From: Solitalea agri
GTDB taxonomy: Bacteria; Bacteroidota; Bacteroidia; Sphingobacteriales; Sphingobacteriaceae
Assembly (NCBI RefSeq): GCF_023914155.1
Contig: NZ_JAMWYS010000028.1
Location: forward strand, 62,001-126,000
DNA length: 64,000 nucleotides
Direction of reading: 5' to 3'
In this document: positions 52,894-61,771 of the stretch, one piece after another
Layout: every line of letters begins with the position of its first letter
Numbering within the stretch: position 1 is the first letter of the stretch
Notes under the pieces: model-generated
Database searches by the model: none
The model's input: the letters and a program-made list of their open reading frames with translations, nothing else
Told to the model about the DNA's origin: nothing
Position numbers and translations under genes: made by a program

Positions 52894-53516
52894 TGGAGAT
52901 TAGCCTGCAAAATATTGGCAGACGCTTTAACCGCGACTGGATTTTTAAAGGAGTTGATTATCAATTCGAACAAGGTAATTCTTATGCCGTTTTAGGTCCG
53001 AATGGATCGGGTAAATCAACTCTTGTTCAGATAATAGCGGCAAGTTTAAGTCCTTCAGAAGGAACTATTACCCACCAGTATAAAGGAAAAAAAGTTGAAG
53101 CTGAAGAGGTTTTTCGCCTCCTCAGCTTTGCTTCTCCTTATCTCGAGTTGCTCGAAGACTTTTCCCTTAGCGAGCTCATCGATTTTCATTTCGGCTTTAA
53201 ACAATTTGTGCCTGGTTTCGATAAGCATCAGGTAATTGAATTGCTTGGCTTTCAGAACTATCGGAATCGTTTGATAAAAAACTATTCATCAGGGATGAAA
53301 CAGCGTGTGAAGCTGGCTTTAGCCGTTTGTTCAGATGCCCCCCTACTTTTATTAGATGAGCCAACTGCAAACCTTGATCATCAGGGCGTTGATTGGTATT
53401 TGAGCCTGATCGAGCGCTTTGCTGCAAATCGTTTAACAATTATTTGTTCAAATCAGGAACATGAATATTCGTTTTGTAAACAGCAATTAAATATTGTTGA
53501 TTATAAACGGGTTTAA
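52893..53516 (+). CDS. ABC transporter ATP-binding protein
   Basis: A 207-residue ABC ATPase with no fused permease. Walker A is GPNGSGKSTLVQII near residue 35, the signature is YSSGMKQRVKLAL near residue 130, and Walker B is LLLLDEPTANLDHQG near residue 151. The start codon overlaps the lpxA stop (TAATG), so it is the last gene of the lpxC-lpxA operon. The permease is not in the window. Export of an envelope component is a guess from context. A heme-exporter-like CcmA role cannot be excluded. Confidence 0.85.
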   Translation: MEISLQNIGRRFNRDWIFKGVDYQFEQGNSYAVLGPNGSGKSTLVQIIAASLSPSEGTITHQYKGKKVEAEEVFRLLSFASPYLELLEDFSLSELIDFHFGFKQFVPGFDKHQVIELLGFQNYRNRLIKNYSSGMKQRVKLALAVCSDAPLLLLDEPTANLDHQGVDWYLSLIERFAANRLTIICSNQEHEYSFCKQQLNIVDYKRV

Positions 53517-53676
53517 TCTTTAATTATCCTTCAATCCTCATTTATTCTCGAAACATAATCTTTCTGACTTTTTTTGAAAGACTAACTGATTTTTAATCCC
53601 GAAAGCAATCAGGATCAAGAACCCAGTAACTAACTTTCGTGGTTGTTGGTACATTTTTAATTCATGTGGGTTTTAT

Positions 53677-53684
53677 TATCTTTG
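53677..53684 (+). promoter_or_regulatory. -7 promoter element for efp
   Basis: TATCTTTG matches TAnnTTTG and lies 30 bases before the efp start codon. Confidence 0.5.
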
Positions 53685-53713
53685 CGGCTCAATTTCAAAT
53701 ACTTTAAATTTTT

Positions 53714-54277
53714 ATGGCTAAGGCTTCGGACGTAAAAACCGGTAATATTCTTCGCTTTAACGGCGAATTGGTGTTGGTAGAAGAATTCATTCACCGTACA
53801 CCAGGAAACCTTCGTGCTTTCTATCAGGCTAGCATGCGAAATGTAAAAACCAACAAATTGGTTGAATATCGTTTCCGTACTGATGAAGAGGTGACCATTG
53901 CTCGTGTTGAAACTCAAAACTATCAATACTTATATGAAGACGGTGAGAATTTGGTTGTAATGGATAATAACACTTACGATCAAATCTATGTTCCAAAAGC
54001 AATGTTTGGCGATGCAGTAAAATTCTTGGCCGAAGGAATGCAGGTAATGGTGGCACTTGAGAATGAAGAGCCTATTATGGCTACCATGCCAAGCCACGTA
54101 ACCTTAGAAATTACGTATTCAGAACCGGCTGTTAAAGGGGATACTGCAACCAACGTAACCAAAGCGGCTACCGTTTCTACTGGAGCTGAAATCCGTGTTC
54201 CTTTATTTATTAACGAAGGCGACAAAGTAAGAATTGATACCCGTACAGGTGACTATATCGAGCGTGTAAAAGAATAA
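53714..54277 (+). CDS. efp: Translation elongation factor P
   Basis: A 187-residue factor that relieves ribosome stalling at polyproline stretches. The N-terminal KOW-like domain is followed by two OB domains (VMDNNTYDQIYVP near residue 80; GDYIERVKE at the end). The loop that reaches the peptidyl-transferase centre reads HRTPGNLRAFY; the residue following Pro-Gly, which is the modified Lys34 in E. coli, is Asn32 here. This fits a Sphingobacteria-type EF-P I recall. Neither EpmA-type lysylation nor EarP-type rhamnosylation could occur at that site. Confidence 0.93.
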   Translation: MAKASDVKTGNILRFNGELVLVEEFIHRTPGNLRAFYQASMRNVKTNKLVEYRFRTDEEVTIARVETQNYQYLYEDGENLVVMDNNTYDQIYVPKAMFGDAVKFLAEGMQVMVALENEEPIMATMPSHVTLEITYSEPAVKGDTATNVTKAATVSTGAEIRVPLFINEGDKVRIDTRTGDYIERVKE

Positions 54278-54298
54278 CAGAATTTACTTCAAATAATA

Positions 54299-54331
54299 AA
54301 AGAGGGCCTTTGATTGATCAAAGGCCCTTTT
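54299..54331. terminator. Terminator between efp and the response regulator
   Basis: GGGCCTTTGAT and ATCAAAGGCCC form an 11-bp stem with A-rich and T-rich flanks, so it can serve both convergent genes. Confidence 0.85.
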
Positions 54332-54349
54332 GCTTTAATAGCTACCGGT

Positions 54350-55039
54350 TTAAAATATTAGTTTATAGCCTCTGCCGTGCACATTGATAATCTCAACGGC
54401 TTCATCTTCCTTAAAAATCTTCCTTAATTTACTAATGTAAACATCCATGCTTCTGGCATTAAAGTAGTTATCGTTACCCCATATGCTTATCAATGCCTGT
54501 TCCCTGCTCAGTACATCATTTTTATGTTTGCAAAGCAAGTGAAGCAACTCAGATTCTTTTGACGAGAGTTTTTGGGAATTATATCCGTTATAAATCTCCT
54601 GAAGCAATGGATCGAACAAAACCGACCCCACCTGAAATTTATCAGGCTGCTTTTCTTCTATAACCTGATTGCTACTCCGTTTTAACAGAGCGTTAATGCG
54701 TAATAACAACTCTTCAATTCTAAATGGTTTAGTAATATAATCATCACCTCCAATGTTAAATCCCTGAACTTTATCTTCAAGCATCGACTTTGCGGTGGCA
54801 AAAATGATTGGAATATTTTGATTCAATTCCCTGATCTCCTGACCAAGCGTAAAGCCATCTTTTTTCGGCATCATTACATCCAAAATACAGATGTCGAAGC
54901 TTTTTAGTTTGAATGCATCTAGGCCCTGCATCCCATCAATACACAAAGTAACCTCATATCCGCCTTTAAACTGTAAATATTCCTGCAGCACCATGCCCAG
55001 ATTAGGATCATCTTCAACAAGTAAAACTTTTTTGCTCAT
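54350..55039 (-). CDS. OmpR/PhoB-family response regulator
   Basis: A 229-residue two-component regulator. The receiver domain has VLLVEDDPNLG, phospho-acceptor Asp in ICILDVMMPKKDG near residue 53, and GGDDYITKPFRIEELL near residue 98. The winged-helix DNA-binding domain begins near residue 130 and ends with RSMDVYISKLRK and NVHGRGYKLIF. It lies 15 bases downstream of the kinase gene. It resembles RprY-like regulators of Bacteroides, though orthology is not proven. Confidence 0.93.
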   Translation of the reverse strand: MSKKVLLVEDDPNLGMVLQEYLQFKGGYEVTLCIDGMQGLDAFKLKSFDICILDVMMPKKDGFTLGQEIRELNQNIPIIFATAKSMLEDKVQGFNIGGDDYITKPFRIEELLLRINALLKRSSNQVIEEKQPDKFQVGSVLFDPLLQEIYNGYNSQKLSSKESELLHLLCKHKNDVLSREQALISIWGNDNYFNARSMDVYISKLRKIFKEDEAVEIINVHGRGYKLIF

Positions 55040-55054
55040 TATTTAGTCGATAAA

Positions 55055-56842
55055 TTAACTTATCAGAAAACTTAATTCGAAAGTGCTGCCTTTTTGTGGT
55101 TCACTTTTAACCGAAATATTCCCCTTTAACAGTTTAACAATGGAATATACATAGTTAAGACCCAATCCGAATCCTTTTACGTTGTGTAAATTTCCTGTAT
55201 GTGCCCGATAAAACTGATCGAAAACTTTGCTTTGTTGCTCCCGGGTCATTCCAATGCCGTTGTCTAGAACTCTAATCAATAGTAAATTGCCAAGGTTTTG
55301 TGTTGAAATAGTGATTTCAGGAGTGCCTTCAGAATACTTTAATGCATTATCCAACAAATTGAAGATCACATTTGAGAGATGCAGCTCATCACCTGTTATC
55401 ACGTACTCTGTTGCCTGTAAATCGAAATTCAAAATAGCGGTTCTGCGTTTAAATTGAAGATCCATGCTATCAGCAACTGCCGCGATCAGGTTATGCATAT
55501 TGATCTGCTTCTGATCGAGTTTAAGGTCACTTTTTTCCAGACGAGCCATGCTTAATACACGTTCAACATAACTGCTCAGTCTAAGATTTTCATCATAAAT
55601 AATTCCTGCATATCTGTTGATCATCTTTTTGTCGGCTGCCATTTCTTCATCTCGTAAGGCTTCACTCGCCAGCATAATGGTGGCCACAGGAGTTTTAAAC
55701 TCATGGGTCATATTGTTAATGAAATCACTCTTCATTTCTGATAATTTCTTTTGCCGTAAGAGTGCTGAAATAACTACTGCAAAGCAGGCCATAATTACGA
55801 GTACTATTAAGGAAGATGCAAGAATCAGTATGCCCATTTTCTTCCATAAAAAATCGGATTTATTAGGAAATACGACTACCAAAGTTCCGGCGCTGTGCAA
55901 AACATCTTGGGGAAAAAGAGCGGTTTGGTATGTGCCTTTAATGGTTTTTTGAGAATTAGGCTTAGTTGACACCGAATGAAATACGGTTTTGCTGCTGTCG
56001 TTCACCAACGAAAATTGATAATTCAAATCGATTCGGGCCTGATTAAAACCCTCCTTTAATAACGAATCTACATTTGAGGGTCGTACTCTTTCTAACAGCG
56101 ATTGTTTTTTCCAATTAGCTTCGACAGCTAGTTTTTCAAAAACTTCCACCCGCTTTTTAAATCTTGATACCGAGTCGAGCCAGGCAGAAACCAGAACATC
56201 CTCTTTTGGCTCTTTTTCGTCTTCAACCAGGTCAAATCTTCTTTCAACCATAAACTCATGCTGCCGATCACGTTGCACATCAGGAACAATCATTGGATTG
56301 GGGTGACGGAAATAAATGACGGTTGAATCCATCTCTCCATTAGGGCCCACTCTTACAATAACCCGATTGTTTAGTTTATTTCGTTTTACTTTTATCTTCG
56401 GAGCTTTATCAATGGATTTAATATCATTTGCATCCAGCATATTTCCATCGAGCATATTTCCTTCTAATTGATTAAAAACAAATATTTTAGGATGAGCTGT
56501 AAGTGAGTCTAGTCGATAACTTTCGTTGGCAATTGCCGGGGTTCTGGCTACTCTAATTTCCTCGGTATACTGTTTCTTTTTCCCTGTTCTTTTCAAATGT
56601 TTTTTAGTAGGAGGCGCAAGCGTAAAAACCGGAGGCGTTTCCGCTTGGGTCCGGATGAAACCTAAGGCCTCATTTTTCTCAAGTTTGGCAGCAACAGTTT
56701 GCATAACTGTTTTTACTGTTTGGTCGAACAGCTGCGATTTTACTTTATAAGAATCATATAAAAAATAGCCTTGCATTGCCATGAGGCCAATCAGGCCTAT
56801 GCCAATTGCAACTACAATCAATACAAAACTTTTTTTCTTCAT
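55055..56842 (-). CDS. Membrane sensor histidine kinase, partner of the adjacent regulator
   Basis: A kinase of about 595 residues. A membrane helix at residues 5-28 is followed by a large, charged periplasmic region (about 30-330), and a second membrane helix lies near residue 340. H-box: NNMTHEFKTPVATIMLAS. N-box: VIFNLLDNALKYSEG. G-boxes: DNGIGMTREQ and GFGLGLNYVYSIVKLL. I start at the ATG at 56842 (MKKKSFVLIV), which directly precedes the first helix, rather than one 72 bases upstream. The pair resembles RprX-RprY. The signal it senses is unknown. Confidence 0.9.
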   Translation of the reverse strand: MKKKSFVLIVVAIGIGLIGLMAMQGYFLYDSYKVKSQLFDQTVKTVMQTVAAKLEKNEALGFIRTQAETPPVFTLAPPTKKHLKRTGKKKQYTEEIRVARTPAIANESYRLDSLTAHPKIFVFNQLEGNMLDGNMLDANDIKSIDKAPKIKVKRNKLNNRVIVRVGPNGEMDSTVIYFRHPNPMIVPDVQRDRQHEFMVERRFDLVEDEKEPKEDVLVSAWLDSVSRFKKRVEVFEKLAVEANWKKQSLLERVRPSNVDSLLKEGFNQARIDLNYQFSLVNDSSKTVFHSVSTKPNSQKTIKGTYQTALFPQDVLHSAGTLVVVFPNKSDFLWKKMGILILASSLIVLVIMACFAVVISALLRQKKLSEMKSDFINNMTHEFKTPVATIMLASEALRDEEMAADKKMINRYAGIIYDENLRLSSYVERVLSMARLEKSDLKLDQKQINMHNLIAAVADSMDLQFKRRTAILNFDLQATEYVITGDELHLSNVIFNLLDNALKYSEGTPEITISTQNLGNLLLIRVLDNGIGMTREQQSKVFDQFYRAHTGNLHNVKGFGLGLNYVYSIVKLLKGNISVKSEPQKGSTFELSFLIS

Positions 56843-56924
56843 CTTATTAGTGCTTATTAAAGCAAAGCTAATCACCAAGATTAACGCTGGCGAACATTTA
56901 ACACTTTTTAACATGCCTTTAACA

Positions 56925-56953
56925 TTTTTTCACCAAGCGTACCACTACTTTTG
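56925..56953 (+). promoter_or_regulatory. Promoter of the secreted protein divergent from the kinase
   Basis: TACTTTTG (56946-56953) matches TAnnTTTG, with TTT at 56925-56927 18 bases upstream. Transcription would start near 56959. Confidence 0.5.
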
Positions 56954-56975
56954 AGGTATAAACATGTATTTAGAA

Positions 56976-57740
56976 ATGAGAAAGTACGTACTAATTGTCA
57001 CACTGGCCTCGTTGAGCATTGCTGGCTATGCGCAAGAAAAATCGCCTAAGAAAGAAGTCGTTTACCGCAAAATTGAAATTAAGGGTAATGACACTATTGT
57101 GGATGTAACTAAAAACTACGACCAGCTTTCAGAGGCTGAACGCAAAGAACTTGACCAATTAAAAGAGATAAAAATATCCCCCGACACTCACCGAGTTAAA
57201 GTAATTAGAAAACTTGACAGCGCTGGAATGGCTAAATTGAAAAAGGAAGGGAAATGGGTAGAATCAAAAGATAGTGACGTTTTTATTGTTAAAAGCGATA
57301 GCCCTAAAATCATTATGGATGGTCCTGGAAATGAGGGAAAGGTTATTGAAAAAAGAATAAATAAACGTGTGGAGGTAACTGTTGATAGTACTGGTAAAAG
57401 AAAGGTTATCGTTATTAATGCTGATGGACCTGATGATGAAATTATTGCGCCTGGAATGATTGACGAAGATATCATAATTGAAGGTGCTCCTAAAATGAAA
57501 GGAGAACGGATTAGAATCCGTAAACAGTTCTCTCCAGAATATGACTTAAATTTTAAACTTCCTACAAAAGGCTCAATTCTGGTGAGTGTAAACGATGAAG
57601 ATGGCAAAGAGGTTTACAAAGAAACCATTAACAACTTTGCCGGTAGTTTTTCTAAAACCATCGAGTTGCATCCGGGTAAGTACCAGGTTTCAATTAGCCA
57701 AAAAGGCAAGCAAATTTTGAGCTATAGTTTTGTTAAGTAA
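56976..57740 (+). CDS. Exported hypothetical protein next to a two-component system
   Basis: A secreted protein of about 254 residues with a signal peptide (MRKYVLIVTLASLSIAGYAQ). I recognise no family. The middle is rich in Lys, Asp, Glu and Val with repeated short strands (RKIEIKGNDTIVDVTK, VIEKRINKRVEVTVDSTGKR). The last ~60 residues look like a small beta domain (PTKGSILVSVNDEDGKEVYK, GKYQVSISQKGK). The start was moved from 56964 to 56976 because the promoter would leave almost no leader. It is divergent from the kinase, so it may be a target or signal modulator of that system. Confidence 0.7.
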   Translation: MRKYVLIVTLASLSIAGYAQEKSPKKEVVYRKIEIKGNDTIVDVTKNYDQLSEAERKELDQLKEIKISPDTHRVKVIRKLDSAGMAKLKKEGKWVESKDSDVFIVKSDSPKIIMDGPGNEGKVIEKRINKRVEVTVDSTGKRKVIVINADGPDDEIIAPGMIDEDIIIEGAPKMKGERIRIRKQFSPEYDLNFKLPTKGSILVSVNDEDGKEVYKETINNFAGSFSKTIELHPGKYQVSISQKGKQILSYSFVK

Positions 57741-57760
57741 CTTCTCAACACATATAATGT

Positions 57761-57793
57761 AAAAGCCGTTCATACATACCTGAACGGCTTTAT
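57761..57793. terminator. Bidirectional terminator
   Basis: AAAGCCGTTCA and TGAACGGCTTT form an 11-bp stem around an 8-base loop, between convergent genes. Confidence 0.85.
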
Positions 57794-57797
57794 TGAC

Positions 57798-59141
57798 TTA
57801 TAATAAGGGCATTAATTCCTTTGCGACACGTTCCCCTGATCGTACTGCACCATCGATATAACCATTCCAAATCTCCGAAGTTTCGGTGCCGGCCCAATGA
57901 ATATTTCCTACTGGTTCGCGCAAAGTCTTACCAACGCTGGTCCATGCACCTGGAGGCATAATGCCTGCGAAACAGCCACGGCTCCACTCTTCTTCGGCCC
58001 AGGCCTGCTCCAGATATTGTTCGTAGTTTCGGGCATCAGGTCCTAGAAATGAAGCAAAGCTATTAATAACAGCTTTTTCTCTTTCTGAAGTGGTTAATTC
58101 CATAAATGCTTTAGCCTGATTAGCTAATACAAATCCCATAAGCATCCCTTTCGAGCCATCTTTGGGCGAATTATCAAATGTTACAGAGATTAACCCGTTG
58201 TTGGTAGTGCATAAGCCATTTAATCCTTTATCGCGCCAAAAAGACTTATCGTAAATGGCATAACATTTTACTACGCTACCCATAAACATACGCTGCATCA
58301 ACTGATCACGGTTGGGTGGCAGTGGTTGGTTGAACTCAATTCTGGCAGCCATGGCGGGTGGAACAGCAACTATTACTTTTCGAGCGCGATAGTTAAATCC
58401 CTCGCCAATTACATCATCGCCTTCACTATCTTGGTTTATTCGTTTAACAGGCGAATTAAGCTGAATTTCATCCGCTAATAGCGCGGCCATTCTGTTAACA
58501 ACCTCCTGGGCTCCGCCAACGAAACGTTCTTCTTGGGCGCCTTTTTTAATATTCATCAGGCAATCGAAATCGGTGCCTGATTTTGTATAGAAAAGCGCAT
58601 GTAATAATGATACTTCGGATGGGTGAGCTGCGAAAATAGCTTCAGCGGCTACCTGGAAAAATGACCGGGCTACTTTTGAACCCATTTGTGACTCCATCCA
58701 ACTTTGTAAAGTCATTGAATCATACTGTTTAGCATTCTGACTTTGCCATGGAGCATGTAAGTCGATGCCTTTAGAAAGTTTGTTGATTTTCTTAATGGCC
58801 GCATCTAAACTTAATAAGGCATACACGGGTAAAGGAGGAATAAGTCCTTTGTAAGCTTTTACTTTGTCTTTATAAAGCAATGTGCTTTTACCCTCATCAT
58901 AGGTTTTAAAAGTTTCTACCTCAAATTCTTTTGCAAGCGCATAGATTCGATCTTGAGTTGGGCCAATCCATTGACCTCCTAAATCAACGTAATTCCCATC
59001 ATTTAAATATTTGGTATAAACACGCCCTCCAACTCGGTCTCGCGCTTCAAGTACTAAAACTTTTTTCCCAGCTCGTTTTAAATTTAAAGCGGCAGTAACT
59101 CCTGCATATCCGGCACCAATAATAATAACATCGAAATTCAT
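57798..59141 (-). CDS. Flavin monoamine oxidase family protein
   Basis: A 447-residue FAD-dependent amine oxidase. The dinucleotide motif is VIIGAGYAGVTAALNLKRAG at residues 5-24, followed by LEARDRVGGRVYT near residue 32. The C-terminal FAD-contact motif is IHWAGTETSEIWNGYIDGAV near residue 415. There is no signal peptide. It resembles monoamine or putrescine oxidases. The substrate is not predictable. It is monocistronic. Confidence 0.9.
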   Translation of the reverse strand: MNFDVIIIGAGYAGVTAALNLKRAGKKVLVLEARDRVGGRVYTKYLNDGNYVDLGGQWIGPTQDRIYALAKEFEVETFKTYDEGKSTLLYKDKVKAYKGLIPPLPVYALLSLDAAIKKINKLSKGIDLHAPWQSQNAKQYDSMTLQSWMESQMGSKVARSFFQVAAEAIFAAHPSEVSLLHALFYTKSGTDFDCLMNIKKGAQEERFVGGAQEVVNRMAALLADEIQLNSPVKRINQDSEGDDVIGEGFNYRARKVIVAVPPAMAARIEFNQPLPPNRDQLMQRMFMGSVVKCYAIYDKSFWRDKGLNGLCTTNNGLISVTFDNSPKDGSKGMLMGFVLANQAKAFMELTTSEREKAVINSFASFLGPDARNYEQYLEQAWAEEEWSRGCFAGIMPPGAWTSVGKTLREPVGNIHWAGTETSEIWNGYIDGAVRSGERVAKELMPLL

Positions 59142-59290
59142 AACAGTTTTAGTTTGATTGAGGGAGCGATGAATTTGTAAGAAACAATATCAGCTTTTAT
59201 TGGTAACTTTTAGCTATTAAACGATGTTTTTCATTCAATTTTTATGCTTATTAGTTCAACTAGGACTTTAAAGAAATTTAAATAGGCATA

Positions 59291-59314
59291 AAAAAACCGA
59301 CGCGATGGCCGGTT
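59291..59314 (-). terminator. Terminator after the DUF3127 gene
   Basis: ACCGGC and GTCGGT pair imperfectly around ~8 bases, followed by seven T on the minus strand. Confidence 0.65.
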
Positions 59315-59335
59315 AGTATTCTTTTAATCAATTTG

Positions 59336-59713
59336 TTAGAAAGGAAGATCGTCAGCTTCACCCGGTTCACTTGATAAATCAGGAGGAGTGAATGATGGCA
59401 TCTCATCAACCGGTGCTCCGGCAGCCGCTCCTGTAAGAATATTCACTCTCCAGATTTGAAGTGTATTAAAATAATCAGTCTTACCTGTCTTTGGATTGTT
59501 CCAAGCACGACCTTTTAAATTAAACGCCACTTCCACCATATCTCCCACTTTACATTTATCCATTAGTGAAACTCTATCCTGAATAGCCTCAAATTTAATG
59601 AACTCAGGATATGAAGGATTTTCTGCGTATTCAATAACTAACTCACGTTTACGGAAAGAAGATGTAACCTCCATTACTTCCGAAATTTCGTGTACTTTAC
59701 CTTTAATGTCCAT
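59336..59713 (-). CDS. DUF3127 OB-fold protein
   Basis: A 125-residue small protein common in Bacteroidota. It begins MDIKGKVHEISEVMEVTSSF at the chosen ATG; an upstream ATG would add eight residues in the promoter region. The core KRELVIEYAENPSYPEFIKF near residue 24 and KVGDMVEVAFNLKGRAW near residue 60 give an OB-like single-strand-binding fold by prediction. The C-terminal tail is acidic (PGEADDLPF), much like SSB tails. A DNA-binding role is an inference. It is divergent from the RNA methyltransferase. Confidence 0.85.
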   Translation of the reverse strand: MDIKGKVHEISEVMEVTSSFRKRELVIEYAENPSYPEFIKFEAIQDRVSLMDKCKVGDMVEVAFNLKGRAWNNPKTGKTDYFNTLQIWRVNILTGAAAGAPVDEMPSFTPPDLSSEPGEADDLPF

Positions 59714-59764
59714 AATATTGACGAATTTAGCCTGCAAAATTAATAATCAATTCCTTATTAACAG

Positions 59765-60955
59765 ATGTCTGTTTTCAACAAACCTGAAAAAATTATTGTT
59801 ACCTGTCCTAAACACCTTGCAACCTACCTCCGAAGAGAGATTTTGTACATGGGGTTTGAAATTGTGGATGAGGGGCAAACGTATATAGAAACCCACGGAA
59901 CGCTTACCGACTGTATTAGGCTGAACCTTAATTTACGTACCGGAAACAATGTGTTGTATGAATTGAAAAGCTTCCGTGCAATGGATGCTGATAAATTATA
60001 CGACGAACTGATTCAGATGCCTTGGGAAGCATGGCTGGATGAAGCGGGTTATGTTTCTGTTACTTGTAACGTTAACAATCCGTTTATTGATAACACCATG
60101 TTTGCCAATATGCGTGTTAAAGATGCAATTGTTGATCGGTTAACACAAAAACGTGGCCGCCGACCTGATTCTGGACCTAAACGTGATAAGGCCGTAATTC
60201 ACCTACATTGGCAGGAAGACAGAGTTTCTGTATATATTGATTCTTCAGGTGAAACGCTTTCGAAACATGGTTATCGCAAGCATCCCGGCTTGGCACCTAT
60301 GCAGGAAAGTTTGGCAGCGGCGGTAGTGATGGCTACCGGTTGGAATGGAAGCGGAAATCTGATCAACCCAATGTGCGGAAGTGGAACCCTGGCAATTGAA
60401 GCAGCGTTGTTCGCATTAAATCGTTCGGTTGGTTTATTCCGCGATAATTTCGGCTTTATGCATATTAAAGGATTTGAGGAAGAAGTTTATGTTACTGAAC
60501 GCCGCAAGGCTCGTGAGTTAGCGAAAAAACTGATTCCAGGTAAAATCATCGCAACGGACTTAAATCCTAAAGCAGTTGAATTAGCGCGTAAAAACGCCAT
60601 TACTGCCGGAGTAGAACAATACATTGATTTTGAGGTCTGTGATTTCCGCGATACTGAAATTCCTGAAGGCGAGGGTGTGGTTGTTTTCAATCCTGAATAT
60701 GGCGAACGTTTGGGTGATTATGAAGAACTGGTTGAAATTTACAAAGCAATTGGCGATTTCCTGAAACAAAAATGCAAAGGCTATAACGGATATATTTTTA
60801 CTGGAAGCCCGAATTTGGCAAAAAAAGTGGGACTTAAAGCTTCTCGTAAAATTGAATTCTTTAACTCAAAGCTCGAGTGTCGTTTATTAGAATATGAATT
60901 GTACGACGGTACCAAGCGGAGCGAAGAAGATAGGCCAAAGAAGAAAACAGAGTAA
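59765..60955 (+). CDS. THUMP-domain RNA N2-guanosine methyltransferase (RlmL N-terminal-like)
   Basis: A 396-residue SAM-dependent methyltransferase corresponding to the first half of E. coli RlmL, which methylates G2445 of 23S rRNA. The N-terminal THUMP domain covers residues 40-155. The SAM fold has NPMCGSGTLAIEAALFALNR near residue 202 and IIATDLNPKAVELARKNA near residue 260. The catalytic motif is NPEYGERLGD near residue 312 where many relatives have (N/D)PPY. The second RlmL domain (RlmK-like) is absent. The target base is inferred. Confidence 0.88.
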   Translation: MSVFNKPEKIIVTCPKHLATYLRREILYMGFEIVDEGQTYIETHGTLTDCIRLNLNLRTGNNVLYELKSFRAMDADKLYDELIQMPWEAWLDEAGYVSVTCNVNNPFIDNTMFANMRVKDAIVDRLTQKRGRRPDSGPKRDKAVIHLHWQEDRVSVYIDSSGETLSKHGYRKHPGLAPMQESLAAAVVMATGWNGSGNLINPMCGSGTLAIEAALFALNRSVGLFRDNFGFMHIKGFEEEVYVTERRKARELAKKLIPGKIIATDLNPKAVELARKNAITAGVEQYIDFEVCDFRDTEIPEGEGVVVFNPEYGERLGDYEELVEIYKAIGDFLKQKCKGYNGYIFTGSPNLAKKVGLKASRKIEFFNSKLECRLLEYELYDGTKRSEEDRPKKKTE

Positions 60956-60979
60956 AAGTATTAATCAACTATAATTTGT

Positions 60980-61015
60980 CATTCCGATAAAGGAGGAATC
61001 TCTTGCTTCGGAATG
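60980..61015. repeat. REP-like palindromic intergenic element
   Basis: CATTCCGA and TCGGAATG form an 8-bp stem around a 20-base segment containing AGGAGGAATC. I recall this 'attccg...aggaggaatct' pattern as a dispersed repeat in Bacteroidota. Only one copy is evident here. Confidence 0.5.
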
Positions 61016-61041
61016 GCATATTGAAAACGTAAATTTTTCAA

Positions 61042-61728
61042 TTGACACCATTCTCTTTTCAATCCATCGGCATTGTTCACTCTCCGTTTAAAGAGAAATT
61101 TGGTATTCCACGTCAACCGGGGCTAGCTCCTTCTTCGAAAGCCGTTCTTGAGTTATTGCCACCTTTTAATGTGCCTGATGCGGTAAATGGTCTTGATCAG
61201 TTTTCGCATATCTGGGTTGTTTTTGTTTTTCATGAAACAGCTCAAAGAGGATGGACTCCAACAGTTCGTCCGCCACGCTTAGGAGGTAACGAACGAATGG
61301 GAGTATTTGCCACGCGTTCTACCCACCGTCCCAATCCCATTGGCTTATCAGTCGTTGAACTAGATAGAATAGAAGTGAATGGAGAGAAAGTACTTCTTCA
61401 TCTAAAAAATATCGATCTCTTAGACGGCACGCCTGTACTCGATATCAAACCTTATATTCCTTATTCAGATGCTTTGCCACAAGCCAATGCCGGTTTTGCT
61501 GCCAGTGCACCGGAAAGGATCATGACTGTGAGTTTTGATTCAGCAATTGCAGAACAACTTGCGGACTTGCCCGATCTAAAACAGCTTATTATTGATGTGC
61601 TTAGTTTCGACCCACGACCGGCTTATAAAGTCGAAAAGTCAGAAGATAGAGTTTATGGAATGGCTATTGGCGATAAGGATGTTAAGTTTATAATTGATAA
61701 GAACAAACTAAGGGTAATTGGGTTATAA
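61042..61728 (+). CDS. trmO: tRNA (N6-threonylcarbamoyladenosine37-N6)-methyltransferase TrmO
   Basis: A 228-residue TsaA/TrmO-family protein that methylates t6A37 to m6t6A using SAM. Family motifs are FQSIGIVHSPFKEKFGIPRQ near the start, FSHIWVVFVFHET near residue 53, FATRSTHRPNPIGLSVVELD near residue 93, and LLDGTPVLDIKPYIPYSD near residue 133. The C-terminal domain contains VLSFDPRPAYK. The start is TTG at 61042; no earlier ATG is in frame. It uses the t6A product made with TsaE, encoded in this window. Confidence 0.92.
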   Translation: MTPFSFQSIGIVHSPFKEKFGIPRQPGLAPSSKAVLELLPPFNVPDAVNGLDQFSHIWVVFVFHETAQRGWTPTVRPPRLGGNERMGVFATRSTHRPNPIGLSVVELDRIEVNGEKVLLHLKNIDLLDGTPVLDIKPYIPYSDALPQANAGFAASAPERIMTVSFDSAIAEQLADLPDLKQLIIDVLSFDPRPAYKVEKSEDRVYGMAIGDKDVKFIIDKNKLRVIGL

Positions 61729-61771
61729 TAGCTGTCTACAAACAACACCCCAATATTGAAAAACAATTACT

